Shown here piece by piece: positions 35,696-44,400 of a DNA stretch of 64,000 nt. The notes beneath the pieces were generated by a model. That model worked only from the letters and a program-made list of their open reading frames with translations, searched no databases and was not told where the DNA came from. This stretch comes from Ekhidna sp051379705. GTDB taxonomy: Bacteria; Bacteroidota; Bacteroidia; Cytophagales; Cyclobacteriaceae. Position numbers and translations under genes: made by a program. Location: positions 3,286,001-3,350,000 of the forward strand of contig NZ_CP179868.1 of NCBI RefSeq assembly GCF_051379705.1, written 5' to 3'. Numbering within the stretch: position 1 is the first letter of the stretch; each line of letters opens with the position of its first letter.

Positions 35696-36313
35696 TCATT
35701 TCTGAATCATACCTTCAATTTTCAACTCTTTAAACAACCCACGTGCGTAAACAGGCAAGTATTGATTGAGTTCGTTTGGACCGAAAACGGTTGATCGACC
35801 CGACCAAATGAGCTTTCCACCTTTTAGTTCATAAACATTCGTTTCGATAAAATACTTAGTGTTTTGAGTGAAATAGCCTGGCCTATATACCAAATCATAG
35901 GTTCTGAAAAAGTAATTACCAAACCTATTGTAGTAAAGAAGTGGTTCATACTCAACTGAAGGTGAAATGTATCTTTCTTCATTTATATCTACCAGAGCAA
36001 CTGTAATTACCCCGTCAAACCCATTCTGGCGAAGACGCTCTTTCGCTCTTTCCACATCTTCGAAGGGCTTTCCAAGTTCCGGCGGAAACATGGACATTCC
36101 ATTCACACATCTAAGGTCTTCCTTCTTGCCGGCGTAAACAACTTCATTCTCGACCTCATTTCTAAGATTGACATTATTGACCAGTCCCATGACTAGCAGG
36201 TTGTTAAGCTTACGATCATATTCTTCAGTAGTGCTCCAGGTACGCATAAGTCCTTCAGGAACGCAGCTTTTGAGTAAGAAAACGGCAAAAAGACAGATGA
36301 TTTTGGATTTCAT
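35696..36313 (-). CDS. Lipoprotein, possibly DUF4136-like
   Basis: 205 residues with a lipoprotein signal (MKSKIICLFAVFLLKSC, Cys17). The mature part contains KLNNLLVMGLV, a central FDGVITVALVD strand, and FIETNVYELKGGKLIWSGRST, resembling the pattern of DUF4136 and related envelope lipoproteins that predict a Rossmann-like nucleotide-independent fold. Two internal cysteines are not in a known motif. It lies 16 bases upstream of the Ig-like gene and 15 bases downstream of the acyltransferase gene, likely co-transcribed. Confidence 0.72.
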   Translation of the reverse strand: MKSKIICLFAVFLLKSCVPEGLMRTWSTTEEYDRKLNNLLVMGLVNNVNLRNEVENEVVYAGKKEDLRCVNGMSMFPPELGKPFEDVERAKERLRQNGFDGVITVALVDINEERYISPSVEYEPLLYYNRFGNYFFRTYDLVYRPGYFTQNTKYFIETNVYELKGGKLIWSGRSTVFGPNELNQYLPVYARGLFKELKIEGMIQK

Positions 36314-36328
36314 ACTTGGAATATACTG

Positions 36329-36964
36329 CTACTTTACTTCTACTGCAGGATTTCCAAAAACGGTTTGACCTTTCTTTACATCTCCAACTACAACTGATCC
36401 TGCTCCAATTCTAGCTCCTTTACCTAAAGTAACACCCGCAACTATTGTAACTCCGGATCCAATAAACACTTCATTTTCGATTTTTACCTTCGTGTTGATG
36501 ATGGACCCTGCGCCTATTTGAACAAAGTCCCCAATTTCTGCTTCTTGCTCTATAATCGCTTTGGAATTGATCACGTTATGATTTCCCATTTTGGAGTCAT
36601 TCGAAAGCACAGCTCCAGCATTTACGAAATTGCCATGACCTATACCAAAAGAGTCAGATATAGAGGCGGAATGATGTACGGCGTTCATCGGCATTACCTT
36701 TCTTGTTTCGATCAGATATTCTACATACTCTTTTCGAAGCGAATTGTCGTCAGTAGCAACAAAGGCTTCACATTTTTGACCAATCAGCTTAGTGAATCCG
36801 TGATCATCTGTTGCGCCGAGCACTGATACTGTATTGATTTCACTGTTATGTGTTTTTTCATCATCATCGAGAAATCCATATACAACAATATTGTTTGAGT
36901 TGAAGATTTCAAGTGCAGCTTTGGCCAGCCCTGTTGATCCAAAAATGATTACTGGTTTTTCCAT
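36329..36964 (-). CDS. NeuD/PglD-like sugar O/N-acyltransferase
   Basis: 211 residues: an N-terminal Rossmann-like UDP-sugar-binding domain (VIIFGSTGLAKAALEIF, then VYGFLDD) and a left-handed beta-helix of hexapeptide repeats from about residue 95 (IGHGNFVNAGAVLSNDS, IGDFVQIGAGS, LGKGARIGAGSVV). This is the NeuD/PglD fold, which transfers acetyl from acetyl-CoA to a nucleotide-sugar amine or hydroxyl during capsule, O-antigen or glycoprotein glycan synthesis. No other glycan genes with clear motifs are adjacent. Confidence 0.88.
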   Translation of the reverse strand: MEKPVIIFGSTGLAKAALEIFNSNNIVVYGFLDDDEKTHNSEINTVSVLGATDDHGFTKLIGQKCEAFVATDDNSLRKEYVEYLIETRKVMPMNAVHHSASISDSFGIGHGNFVNAGAVLSNDSKMGNHNVINSKAIIEQEAEIGDFVQIGAGSIINTKVKIENEVFIGSGVTIVAGVTLGKGARIGAGSVVVGDVKKGQTVFGNPAVEVK

Positions 36965-36999
36965 GTCCTTCTTTGTTTTTGAAGCCGCAAAATTAGTGA

Positions 37000-38172
37000 T
37001 TATTCACTCGATTTTGTACTAAAGTATTGATAGGGAAGTATGCTGCTAATAAGAAAAAGAAAGGGCATATACGTACTCTTATATCTAACCAAGGATCCAA
37101 AATTGGGAGTAGATAATGGTAATAATGTTGCTAAAAGAAGAATACAGAATGAAGTGGCAATGAATAATGGCCAATCTATTTTTGGTTTTAGCTTGACATA
37201 AAGCAATAATGATAGAAAGATTGACATAGTAAGAATTAGATTTTCAACCTTATGAATCCAGCCCCAAACCGGAGTTTTATCTAAAATGCTTGGTCGTAAA
37301 AGCCCAGCATGAAGGGCCCTCGGTATTTCATTCAGTACTGAATACCATGAGTCATCTTCGATAACAATGTCAAGTTGATTGCTGTCAGACTTCTGATTGA
37401 TGGCCTGATTGTTTTCATATAGAGTCCATGCAATTCTGTTCACTTTTAAGTAAGGATGTATTATTTGAGTCATGCCGAAAACGGCTACAATTGTAATCAG
37501 TGTGATATACCACTTGATTGTTCCTTCGGTTTTTCTAAAGATGAAATTCGAGAGAAGAATACCACAAAATAGCAATGAAGTAATGAATATATAATGTTTG
37601 ATCTTGAGGAGTATAAATGCACCTATCAGGAGAAGTAGCAAATCACGAACTGATAATTTCACACCGTTATGAAATTTGAGAGCAACTGCGACGATAGAGA
37701 TCAAAGCCGCAAATGTGATTGCATCCTTCATTATTCCAGATGACCAAAAAACGATTGAAGGAATGAAAAGAAAGCTGGCAGCAAATAGGATTTTAATTTT
37801 AGGATACAGCTTGGAGAAAATGATCACAGCATTCCAAATCGCCACGAAACTGATAAATGAAACCCATAGCGATGTAATCCAATATGAACCACCGGAGGAT
37901 TGTACAATGGGACGGATAAATTCAACAAAGAATTGAGTTCTTGGTTGATTTTCTGCATTTTCACTTCCATTACTTTTAGCCATTTCAAAAAAAGTGATGG
38001 TATCTCCTGAACCATAGTAATCATAGAAAATCAAGCCTAAGATTATTCCTGCAATAAGCTTTGCCACAAGAGCTGTCCAAAAGATTAATAGTGGATAATC
38101 ACTTTTCAGGTTTCTAAAAAGGAGATAGGAGAGTAGTCCAATTATGACAATATGGATAATCCAATAGGTCAT
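37000..38172 (-). CDS. Polytopic membrane protein, possibly glycan-related
   Basis: 390 residues with about ten hydrophobic helices and one larger loop (about 235-280). IVFWSSGIMKDAITF and a GSGDTITFFEMA loop near the N-terminus resemble the motifs of EpsG/Wzy-type polymerases and dolichyl-type glycosyltransferase-like membrane proteins, but no decisive motif is present. Its neighbour is a NeuD-like acyltransferase, which mildly supports a glycan role. Its start overlaps the DUF2851 stop by 4 bases. Confidence 0.72.
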   Translation of the reverse strand: MTYWIIHIVIIGLLSYLLFRNLKSDYPLLIFWTALVAKLIAGIILGLIFYDYYGSGDTITFFEMAKSNGSENAENQPRTQFFVEFIRPIVQSSGGSYWITSLWVSFISFVAIWNAVIIFSKLYPKIKILFAASFLFIPSIVFWSSGIMKDAITFAALISIVAVALKFHNGVKLSVRDLLLLLIGAFILLKIKHYIFITSLLFCGILLSNFIFRKTEGTIKWYITLITIVAVFGMTQIIHPYLKVNRIAWTLYENNQAINQKSDSNQLDIVIEDDSWYSVLNEIPRALHAGLLRPSILDKTPVWGWIHKVENLILTMSIFLSLLLYVKLKPKIDWPLFIATSFCILLLATLLPLSTPNFGSLVRYKSTYMPFLFLISSILPYQYFSTKSSE

Positions 38173-39437
38173 TTGTTGAGAATTTCTACACCAATATTAC
38201 AATGAAGACATCTGCGTTTTTGGCAATAGTCCTTAAATAGTTGAATGAGCCCCTGAGATTCAAAACCTGAAGTTGCATTGATTCCTAAAGCATTCCATTT
38301 TTTGGTAATTCGATTACTTTCTGCACTGATTGACTCCAGGATTTCCATTGCCCGATCCATGTATTTCTGTTCTCCGGTAAACTTAGCATAAGCTGCGAGC
38401 AATGGCGCCATTGAGTTTATTATTAGATTCTCAAAAGAGCTAATACCCATTTTTTCGCTCACTCTTTTACGACTTTTTCCAAAGTCGTAGTGTGACTGCC
38501 AATAATCACTTACATCTACTAATAGTTTCTTTTTGACCTCTTCAATGTTTCCTTCTTTGATAAGCAAAGTAAAGAGTTGGGGTTGGTGATGAAAAAGTGA
38601 GGACATTTGAGCAAGTCTAATAATGGGAAAATTGGCTGGTCGGAGTTTGCCAAATTTCCAGTGTACTTTGGAGAGTGGTTCTTTTAATTGAAATTTTGCA
38701 TGAAGAAATTGAAATTCTTCTTTTAACTCCGATTGGTAATCGTCAACATCATTTTCTAAAAAACCGGCCTGTCCGAATAAGAGTGCCTCCGTGGATTTTA
38801 TATTTTGAAGCACTTTTTTCAACCTATCAAATGGGAGATGTTCGGATAAGCGAATGAAGGCCTCCTTATTTGTGGAAAATCCAAAGTTGGCGGCAATCGT
38901 ACGATAGGTTATTTGTTCCCAGTCATTTGTAGTTTCATTTAGATTACTGAGTATACGCCCTGATTTTTCCTCAAGTCGTTCAATTAAAACTCGATCGATC
39001 ATATTTCTGATATTGAGAGTGGAAAGTGATTTGATTTGTGTCGAACAGAGAATTTCTGAGGTTGATCTCAGATGCTGTTGATACTTCTCTAAAATCCCGA
39101 GATCAATTCGCTTTTTAAGTTCTAGCGTTGGTATTATTTCTTCATTTATACATATTTCTTTGTCATGGTTCCAGACAACATGTAGAATAACACTTTCATA
39201 GGAAGGGTCGTGCTGATGGTTGTGGTTGAGCCAATCGGAGGAATTGATGTGAATCTCTACTTGTCCAGCCCATTCAATAGCTTCAATTTTGAGCCTGGCT
39301 TCCTCAAAGTCAGGACCGGAATCATGGTTATGATTTCCAGGGTAAAATACCTTGAGCGATTGATCATTTGTTAATTGGAGTTGACCGGTCTCAAATTTTT
39401 GATATTTCCAGATGTAGTGAAGAAACTGTTCGTCCAT
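38169..39437 (-). CDS. DUF2851 family protein
   Basis: 422 residues, cytoplasmic. The N-terminal block KVFYPGNHNHDSGPDFEEARL and the following WAGQVEIHINSSDW are the conserved opening of DUF2851, found widely in Bacteroidota. The C-terminus has a CQKRRCLHC cysteine cluster that could bind a metal. The reaction is unknown; the conserved H, D and E residues suggest a metal site. It overlaps the membrane-protein gene downstream. Confidence 0.88.
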   Translation of the reverse strand: MDEQFLHYIWKYQKFETGQLQLTNDQSLKVFYPGNHNHDSGPDFEEARLKIEAIEWAGQVEIHINSSDWLNHNHQHDPSYESVILHVVWNHDKEICINEEIIPTLELKKRIDLGILEKYQQHLRSTSEILCSTQIKSLSTLNIRNMIDRVLIERLEEKSGRILSNLNETTNDWEQITYRTIAANFGFSTNKEAFIRLSEHLPFDRLKKVLQNIKSTEALLFGQAGFLENDVDDYQSELKEEFQFLHAKFQLKEPLSKVHWKFGKLRPANFPIIRLAQMSSLFHHQPQLFTLLIKEGNIEEVKKKLLVDVSDYWQSHYDFGKSRKRVSEKMGISSFENLIINSMAPLLAAYAKFTGEQKYMDRAMEILESISAESNRITKKWNALGINATSGFESQGLIQLFKDYCQKRRCLHCNIGVEILNK

Positions 39438-39467
39438 AGCGAATAGTCTCCTAAGATATGATGCGCG

Positions 39468-40280
39468 TTATAATCCTTGAAGGATTACAGCCATTTCAAG
39501 CTGTATTTTTTGCGCTTGTATACCAGATGCTTTCCCAAAATTTGCAGATTCCTCTGAATAGATAATCCCTCGAGATGAATTTACGAGCAATCCGCATTGG
39601 CTATTCATTCCAAATGCACATACCTTTTGAAGGTCACCACCTTGTGCTCCGACACCCGGAATGAGAAGGAAGTGATCAGGAACTATCTTTCGTATATCTG
39701 CGAGTGCTTCGGGCCTGGTAGCTCCTACGACATACATTAGGTTATCAGCCGTTCCCCAATCTGCACTTTGACGGATGACTCGTTCATATAGCTTTTCTTC
39801 ATCATTTACCCTAAGATTTTGAAAGTCTAATCCACCAGGATTGCTTGTAGCTGCTAATAGTATGACCCATTTACCATCGAATTCCAGAAAAGGTTTTACG
39901 GAATCAGAACCCATGTATGGTGCTACTGTGACAGAATCGAAATCCATATTTTCGAAAAATGCGCGTGCATACATAGAAGAGGTATTCCCTATATCGGCAC
40001 GCTTGGCATCTGCGATGGTGAAAACGTCCTTCGGAATATACTCAAGAGTTTTTTGAAGTGATTCCCAGCCTTGAGCGCCTTGTGCTTCATAGAATGCAGT
40101 GTTTGGCTTATATGCTACGGCAAATTTGTGTGTAGCGTCTATGATCTGTTTATTAAACTCAAAAACTGGGTCTTTGAGGGAGAGTAGATGTTGGGGAATT
40201 TTTTTTATATCCGTATCCAATCCAACACACAGGAATGATTCTTTTTCTTTGATCTTGTCAAAAAGCTGTTGACGTGTCAT
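39468..40280 (-). CDS. pyrF: Orotidine-5'-phosphate decarboxylase (type 2)
   Basis: Final enzyme of de novo UMP synthesis, decarboxylating OMP to UMP. The catalytic lysine region DAKRADIGNTS and the FLCVGLDTD start are both present, along with APYMGSDS and IPGVGAQGG (phosphate-binding). At 270 residues it is the longer type 2 form. pyrD also lies in this window (47012-48040), in a separate operon. Confidence 0.95.
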   Translation of the reverse strand: MTRQQLFDKIKEKESFLCVGLDTDIKKIPQHLLSLKDPVFEFNKQIIDATHKFAVAYKPNTAFYEAQGAQGWESLQKTLEYIPKDVFTIADAKRADIGNTSSMYARAFFENMDFDSVTVAPYMGSDSVKPFLEFDGKWVILLAATSNPGGLDFQNLRVNDEEKLYERVIRQSADWGTADNLMYVVGATRPEALADIRKIVPDHFLLIPGVGAQGGDLQKVCAFGMNSQCGLLVNSSRGIIYSEESANFGKASGIQAQKIQLEMAVILQGL

Positions 40281-40383
40281 GAATAGTGAGGATGGTTCTT
40301 GGCTAAATTAGGATAAAATCTTTGGACATACTTTTCCTGACTCCACCGGCAGGGAGCATGAAGAAAACCAATAAGACACAGAT

Positions 40384-40599
40384 TTATTTAAGCTCAGGAA
40401 GCTTATCGTTTACGACTTTCCCTTTTTTTACTTCTCCGTAAAAGTGGATGTCATAAAGCTTTTCATATTTTTTGATGGACTGATGTAATTCTGGAATAGT
40501 CTCACTTCTCAGTTTGATTCCTTTTCTTTCACCCTTGTGACGAAGTTCTATGTAATATCCGTCTTTAAGTTTTACCGGAGTAGTTGCAGGTCTAGCCAA
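40384..40599 (-). CDS. Small conserved-looking protein, 71 residues
   Basis: Basic soluble protein with a beta-rich first half (KLKDGYYIELRHKGERKGIKLR) and a helical middle (IPELHQSIKKYEKLYDI). The start is TTG 40599 (no ATG is available). I recognise no named family. It is the next same-strand gene after the RRM gene, but a terminator hairpin at 40636-40669 separates them. Confidence 0.7.
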   Translation of the reverse strand: MARPATTPVKLKDGYYIELRHKGERKGIKLRSETIPELHQSIKKYEKLYDIHFYGEVKKGKVVNDKLPELK

Positions 40600-40635
40600 A
40601 TCAATAAAATTTTAGTGTACTAACAATTATATAAA

Positions 40636-40669
40636 ACAATGCTCGTGCGGAAAAGTTTCCACACGAGCA
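40636..40669 (-). terminator. Long hairpin after the RRM gene
   Basis: TGCTCGTG at 40640-40647 pairs with CACGAGCA at 40662-40669, and the stem can extend inward through GGAAA/TTTCC. On the reverse strand the hairpin is followed by TTGTTTTATAT. Both sides carry the 13-base direct repeat CAATTATATAAAA (40624-40636 and 40668-40680). Confidence 0.75.
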
Positions 40670-40708
40670 ATTATATAAAATCAAAAACTTAGAATCTGTT
40701 TCTCGTGC

Positions 40709-40954
40709 TTAACCTCTAGGGTTAGCTTTTTTTACAACGATGGTTCTACCATCTAATTCTGTTTCGTTTAGGCTTGAAATAGCCTGATTACCTTCGTCAT
40801 CGTTTGGCATTTCAACGAAACCGAAACCTTTCGATCTCTGAGTGTCTCTGTCCATGATAACTTTAGCGGAATCTACTGTTCCGAATTCTTCAAATGCTTG
40901 TCTCAATGCGTCTTCTGAAGTTGCATAGTTAAGCTTAGCTACAAAAATGTTCAT
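40709..40954 (-). CDS. RRM RNA-binding protein
   Basis: 81 residues forming a single RNA-recognition motif. RNP2 is IFVAKL at 3-8 and RNP1 is KGFGFVEM at about 42-49. No other domain. Such stand-alone RRM proteins in bacteria are often cold- or stress-induced RNA chaperones and may be abundant. Hairpins stand both just before the gene and just after it, so its expression may be controlled at the RNA level. Confidence 0.95.
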   Translation of the reverse strand: MNIFVAKLNYATSEDALRQAFEEFGTVDSAKVIMDRDTQRSKGFGFVEMPNDDEGNQAISSLNETELDGRTIVVKKANPRG

Positions 40955-40971
40955 TAAAAAAAATAATAATT

Positions 40972-40999
40972 AAAAAGCGTCCAGACTTGTTCTGAACGC
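40972..40999 (-). terminator. Hairpin between lolA and the RRM gene: terminator or leader attenuator
   Basis: On the reverse strand GCGT-C/A-CAGA type arms (GCGTTCAGA and TCTGGACGC around a 5-base loop) form a 9-bp stem with one mismatch, followed by TTTTT. It ends 18 bases before the RRM ATG, so it either stops lolA transcripts or attenuates read-through into the RRM gene. Confidence 0.68.
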
Positions 41000-41031
41000 T
41001 GCAAAGGTACGCTATTTTATGGTAATCTCGA

Positions 41032-41658
41032 TTATCTGAAATCTATTACCTCAACATTGGGATATTCCGAGACATCAAACGTGAAGTAATTGTCATTGAA
41101 AGGAGTAGGTGTGAATGAATTGATGGAGTATACATATTTATTACCTGTACGTTCGAAAACGGTAAAAGACTTGAGTTCATCCTTAGCATTTATTGTCATG
41201 CGTATTTTGAAATAGCTTTTATCTCTGCTTTCGGGATCAAGTTCTATCACACGATCTCCATTCGAGGTAGTTTCTGCTAGTCCGTACTTGAATCCTTTTT
41301 TGTACAGGTCATATACATTACTCAATGTAATTTCGGATTCTTCTGCATCATATGGACTGATGGTCACTTCATTAAGTTCCTCACTGTAAGTATAGACGTC
41401 AGTGCCATTATTGAAGATTTTCTGACCAACGACATCAAGAACAAATTTTTCATTCTTAACGGCAATATCGCCGGAAATGGTCTCATCCAAACCAGCACTT
41501 TCATTCGTGAGTTTTTGTGAAAACGAAGCTTTGAATGATGCTACATCCTTGTATTTATTGCTCATAGCATCTAAAACAGCTAGTGCAGATGGGTCATATT
41601 GTGCTTGTACTTGGAATAAGATAAAAAGTGATATAGATGCAATAATTAGCTTTTTCAT
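41032..41658 (-). CDS. lolA: Outer-membrane lipoprotein carrier protein LolA
   Basis: Periplasmic chaperone that ferries lipoproteins from the inner to the outer membrane. 208 residues with a signal peptide ending near VQAQ. The mature part starts LDAMSNKYKDVASFKASFSQ, followed by GDIAVKNEKFVLDV and a VYTYSEELNEV strand, matching the LolA half-barrel. It lies 18 bases after ftsK, a neighbourhood common in Bacteroidota. Confidence 0.92.
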   Translation of the reverse strand: MKKLIIASISLFILFQVQAQYDPSALAVLDAMSNKYKDVASFKASFSQKLTNESAGLDETISGDIAVKNEKFVLDVVGQKIFNNGTDVYTYSEELNEVTISPYDAEESEITLSNVYDLYKKGFKYGLAETTSNGDRVIELDPESRDKSYFKIRMTINAKDELKSFTVFERTGNKYVYSINSFTPTPFNDNYFTFDVSEYPNVEVIDFR

Positions 41659-41676
41659 GCCTTTTGGTTCGTAATC

Positions 41677-44214
41677 TTAATATTTAATTTCAATCTCTGA
41701 CAATAACTGTTCCAAACTGTGTTCGTCAGGTATTAGTACTTCTCGTGCTTTGCTACCCTCGAAAGACCCTACAATTCCTGCAGCTTCCAATTGATCGATC
41801 AATCTTCCTGCACGGTTATAGCCTAGCTTCATTTTACGCTGAATCAAAGATGTCGAGCCCTGCTGATGCATGACAATGAGTCTGGCAGCATCTGCAAAAA
41901 GGGCATCTCTGTCTGATAAATCTACCTCGCCAATACCTGCTTCAGCTTCTCCTACATATTCTGGTAATAAATAAGCATCATCATAGCCTCTTTGTTCACC
42001 AATGTACTCACATATTTTTTCAACCTCTGGTGTGTCTACGAACGCACACTGCAATCGAGTCATGTCTGAACCCATAGATAGGAGCATATCACCCATTCCG
42101 ATTAGCTGATCAGCACCACCAGCATCTAGTATCGTTCTGGAGTCAATTTTAGATGTCACTCTAAACGAGAGCCTTGCTGGGAAATTTGCTTTAATGATGC
42201 CTGTAATCACATTAACTGATGGACGTTGAGTTGCAACAATCAAGTGGATTCCAATGGCTCGCGCAAGCTGTGCAAGACGGGCAATTGGCGTTTCAACTTC
42301 TTTTCCGGCGGTCATCATCAAGTCTGCTAGCTCGTCTATTACAAGCACAATGTATGGAAGGAAGCGATGACCTTTGTTTGGGTTTAGCTTTCGTTCTGTA
42401 AATTTCTTATTGTATTCTTTCAGGTTTCTGCACGCAGCACTCTTCAATAAATCGTACCGATTATCCATCTCAATACATAAGGAGTTAAGCGTATTCACCA
42501 CCTTAGATGTATCGGTTATGATCGGCTCATCACTATCAGGCAGCTTAGCTAGAAAGTGCTTCTCCACTTTATTGAAGAGCGTTAATTCTACCTTTTTTGG
42601 ATCAACCAACACCAGCTTCAACTGTGACGGATGCTTTTTGTAGAGCAATGAAGTCAGGATGATATTCAAACCTACAGACTTACCTTGTCCAGTAGCACCG
42701 GCCATTAGTAGGTGAGGCATCTTGGCAAGATCTGTGACAAATACTTCATTGGATATAGTTTTACCAAGAACTACTGGTAGATCCATTTTACTATCCATGA
42801 ACTTGCTGGTAGTGATGACTGAACGTGCATCTACCATCTCCCTATTCTTGTTGGGCACCTCTATACCAATAGTTCCTTTGCCTGGAATTGGAGCAATGAT
42901 ACGAATACCAAGAGCTGCGAGGCTGAGCGCGATATCATCTTCGAGGTTCTTGATCTTGGAAATTTTCACTCCAGCTTCTGGCACAATTTCGTAAAGTGTA
43001 ACTGTGGGGCCGATAGTCGCTTTGATGCTAGAGATTCCAATTTTGAAATTAACCAGCGTCTCAATAATTCTGTCCTTGTTTTGCTCAAGCTCATCTTTGC
43101 TTACCGTCAATTCCTTTTCGGGATATTCAATGAGTAAGCCGGGTGTGGGGAATTTATATCGTGGAAGATCCAGTGTAGGATCGTAGTTGACAGATTCTTC
43201 TTTGACCTCTTCTGCAAATTCCTTCTGTTCTACTTCGAATGAAAGATCCTCCAGTTCTTCTTTTTTACTTGGCTGTTCTTTAGGCTCTGGATCAGCCTCT
43301 ATTGCTTCCTCCTTTTTGGCAAAGACCTTCTCTTCTACTTCTTTAGATAGAGGTGGTTCTTCTTTGAATTCAGGAAGATCGATGGTAAACTCAGGATCTG
43401 CTTTTTCTTTTTTTGCTGCTGGCTTATTTGCAACTTTTTTTACGACCCACGTTTCGGATTCATCCTTATTAGCGTCTTCATCTTCAACTTCTTTTTTGAT
43501 CTGATCTAAAACCGATGAGATATCTGCAGACTTTGCTTGCTTCGGTTCTTTTTTGGGAAATAGGGCTTTGACTTGATTGATCAGGTTTTCGAATGAAGGC
43601 ACAATTCCGCTGAAGGCAGGTAAGCGTGTGATGTCAAAGAAAAACATATTGAACACCACAAATAGGAATACCATGAATAGAATAGCTCCCCAGCCCATTA
43701 AGCTTTGAGCAATCATGGATAGTTCATATCCAATTCCGCCACTCAAGAATCCCAGCATGGATGTTTCCTCTTGCGAAAGCAGGAAGTAGCCCATGACCAT
43801 ACTGATCCAGATTAGGTAGAATACCACAAAATTGAATGACTTGGTTATAGGCAGCAAGGCTCTGTACCAAATGATTTTGTAGGCAACTATAAATAGGAAC
43901 GGTGGAATCAGGAGTGCTGCTATTCCGAACCAAAGAAAAATGAAATAATGAGCGGCAATAGCTCCGATGAGTCCGAATGCATTCTGAACTTCAGTGCCAG
44001 ATTCCTTTATATCAGTATGTGTGTATGCTTCAACTACACTTTGGTCGGCTTGTCCGGTGCTTAGATAGGAGATGAATGATACTCCCAAAAAGATGGAAAT
44101 CAGCAGCAATGTGAAGCCGATGAATAGATGAAATTTTCTGTCGGTGATGAAATTGAACTTGAGGCTTGCCTTCTCCTTCTTTTCAGACTTCTTCTTATAG
44201 GTATTCTGTGCCAT
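41677..44214 (-). CDS. ftsK: DNA translocase FtsK
   Basis: Septal DNA pump that clears the chromosome through the closing division site. 845 residues: four or five N-terminal membrane helices (to about 200), a Glu/Lys-rich linker (about 225-350) and the motor with Walker A GATGQGKS and Walker B-like LVIDELADLMM. The C-terminal gamma domain with GYNRAGRLIDQLEAAGIVG is a winged helix that reads polar DNA sequences. The linker is short compared with E. coli FtsK and close to SpoIIIE size. XerD is encoded at 48040-48936 in this window; FtsK normally activates XerCD. Confidence 0.96.
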   Translation of the reverse strand: MAQNTYKKKSEKKEKASLKFNFITDRKFHLFIGFTLLLISIFLGVSFISYLSTGQADQSVVEAYTHTDIKESGTEVQNAFGLIGAIAAHYFIFLWFGIAALLIPPFLFIVAYKIIWYRALLPITKSFNFVVFYLIWISMVMGYFLLSQEETSMLGFLSGGIGYELSMIAQSLMGWGAILFMVFLFVVFNMFFFDITRLPAFSGIVPSFENLINQVKALFPKKEPKQAKSADISSVLDQIKKEVEDEDANKDESETWVVKKVANKPAAKKEKADPEFTIDLPEFKEEPPLSKEVEEKVFAKKEEAIEADPEPKEQPSKKEELEDLSFEVEQKEFAEEVKEESVNYDPTLDLPRYKFPTPGLLIEYPEKELTVSKDELEQNKDRIIETLVNFKIGISSIKATIGPTVTLYEIVPEAGVKISKIKNLEDDIALSLAALGIRIIAPIPGKGTIGIEVPNKNREMVDARSVITTSKFMDSKMDLPVVLGKTISNEVFVTDLAKMPHLLMAGATGQGKSVGLNIILTSLLYKKHPSQLKLVLVDPKKVELTLFNKVEKHFLAKLPDSDEPIITDTSKVVNTLNSLCIEMDNRYDLLKSAACRNLKEYNKKFTERKLNPNKGHRFLPYIVLVIDELADLMMTAGKEVETPIARLAQLARAIGIHLIVATQRPSVNVITGIIKANFPARLSFRVTSKIDSRTILDAGGADQLIGMGDMLLSMGSDMTRLQCAFVDTPEVEKICEYIGEQRGYDDAYLLPEYVGEAEAGIGEVDLSDRDALFADAARLIVMHQQGSTSLIQRKMKLGYNRAGRLIDQLEAAGIVGSFEGSKAREVLIPDEHSLEQLLSEIEIKY

Positions 44215-44226
44215 AGGTTATGCCTC

Positions 44227-44258
44227 CAAAAATAATGGAGATTTCAAGCTTGTTCAAA
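44227..44258 (-). promoter_or_regulatory. Candidate ftsK promoter
   Basis: On the reverse strand TTTG (44258-44255), a 20-base spacer and TATTTTTG (44234-44227) match the Bacteroidota -33/-7 consensus. The predicted leader is only about 7 bases. Confidence 0.45.
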
Positions 44259-44400
44259 TTCCAAGAGATCAACGAACGCAAGTAATAGTAATTATTCATC
44301 TTTAAAAGAGATTCAATGAATAAATGAAGTAGACTACTACCCGGATATTTGAGATAAGGTTTAATCAGTTGATGTATTATTGTTTCTCAATCAACATGTG

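Noticed and set aside
36518..36826. 102-codon forward frame inside the NeuD-like gene
   Set aside because: Complement of hexapeptide repeat codons; the reverse-strand gene is certain.
43187..43504. 105-codon serine-rich frame opposite ftsK
   Set aside because: It is the complement of the Glu/Lys-rich linker of FtsK (GAA/CTT codons read as TTC/AAG and serine codons), a standard artefact.
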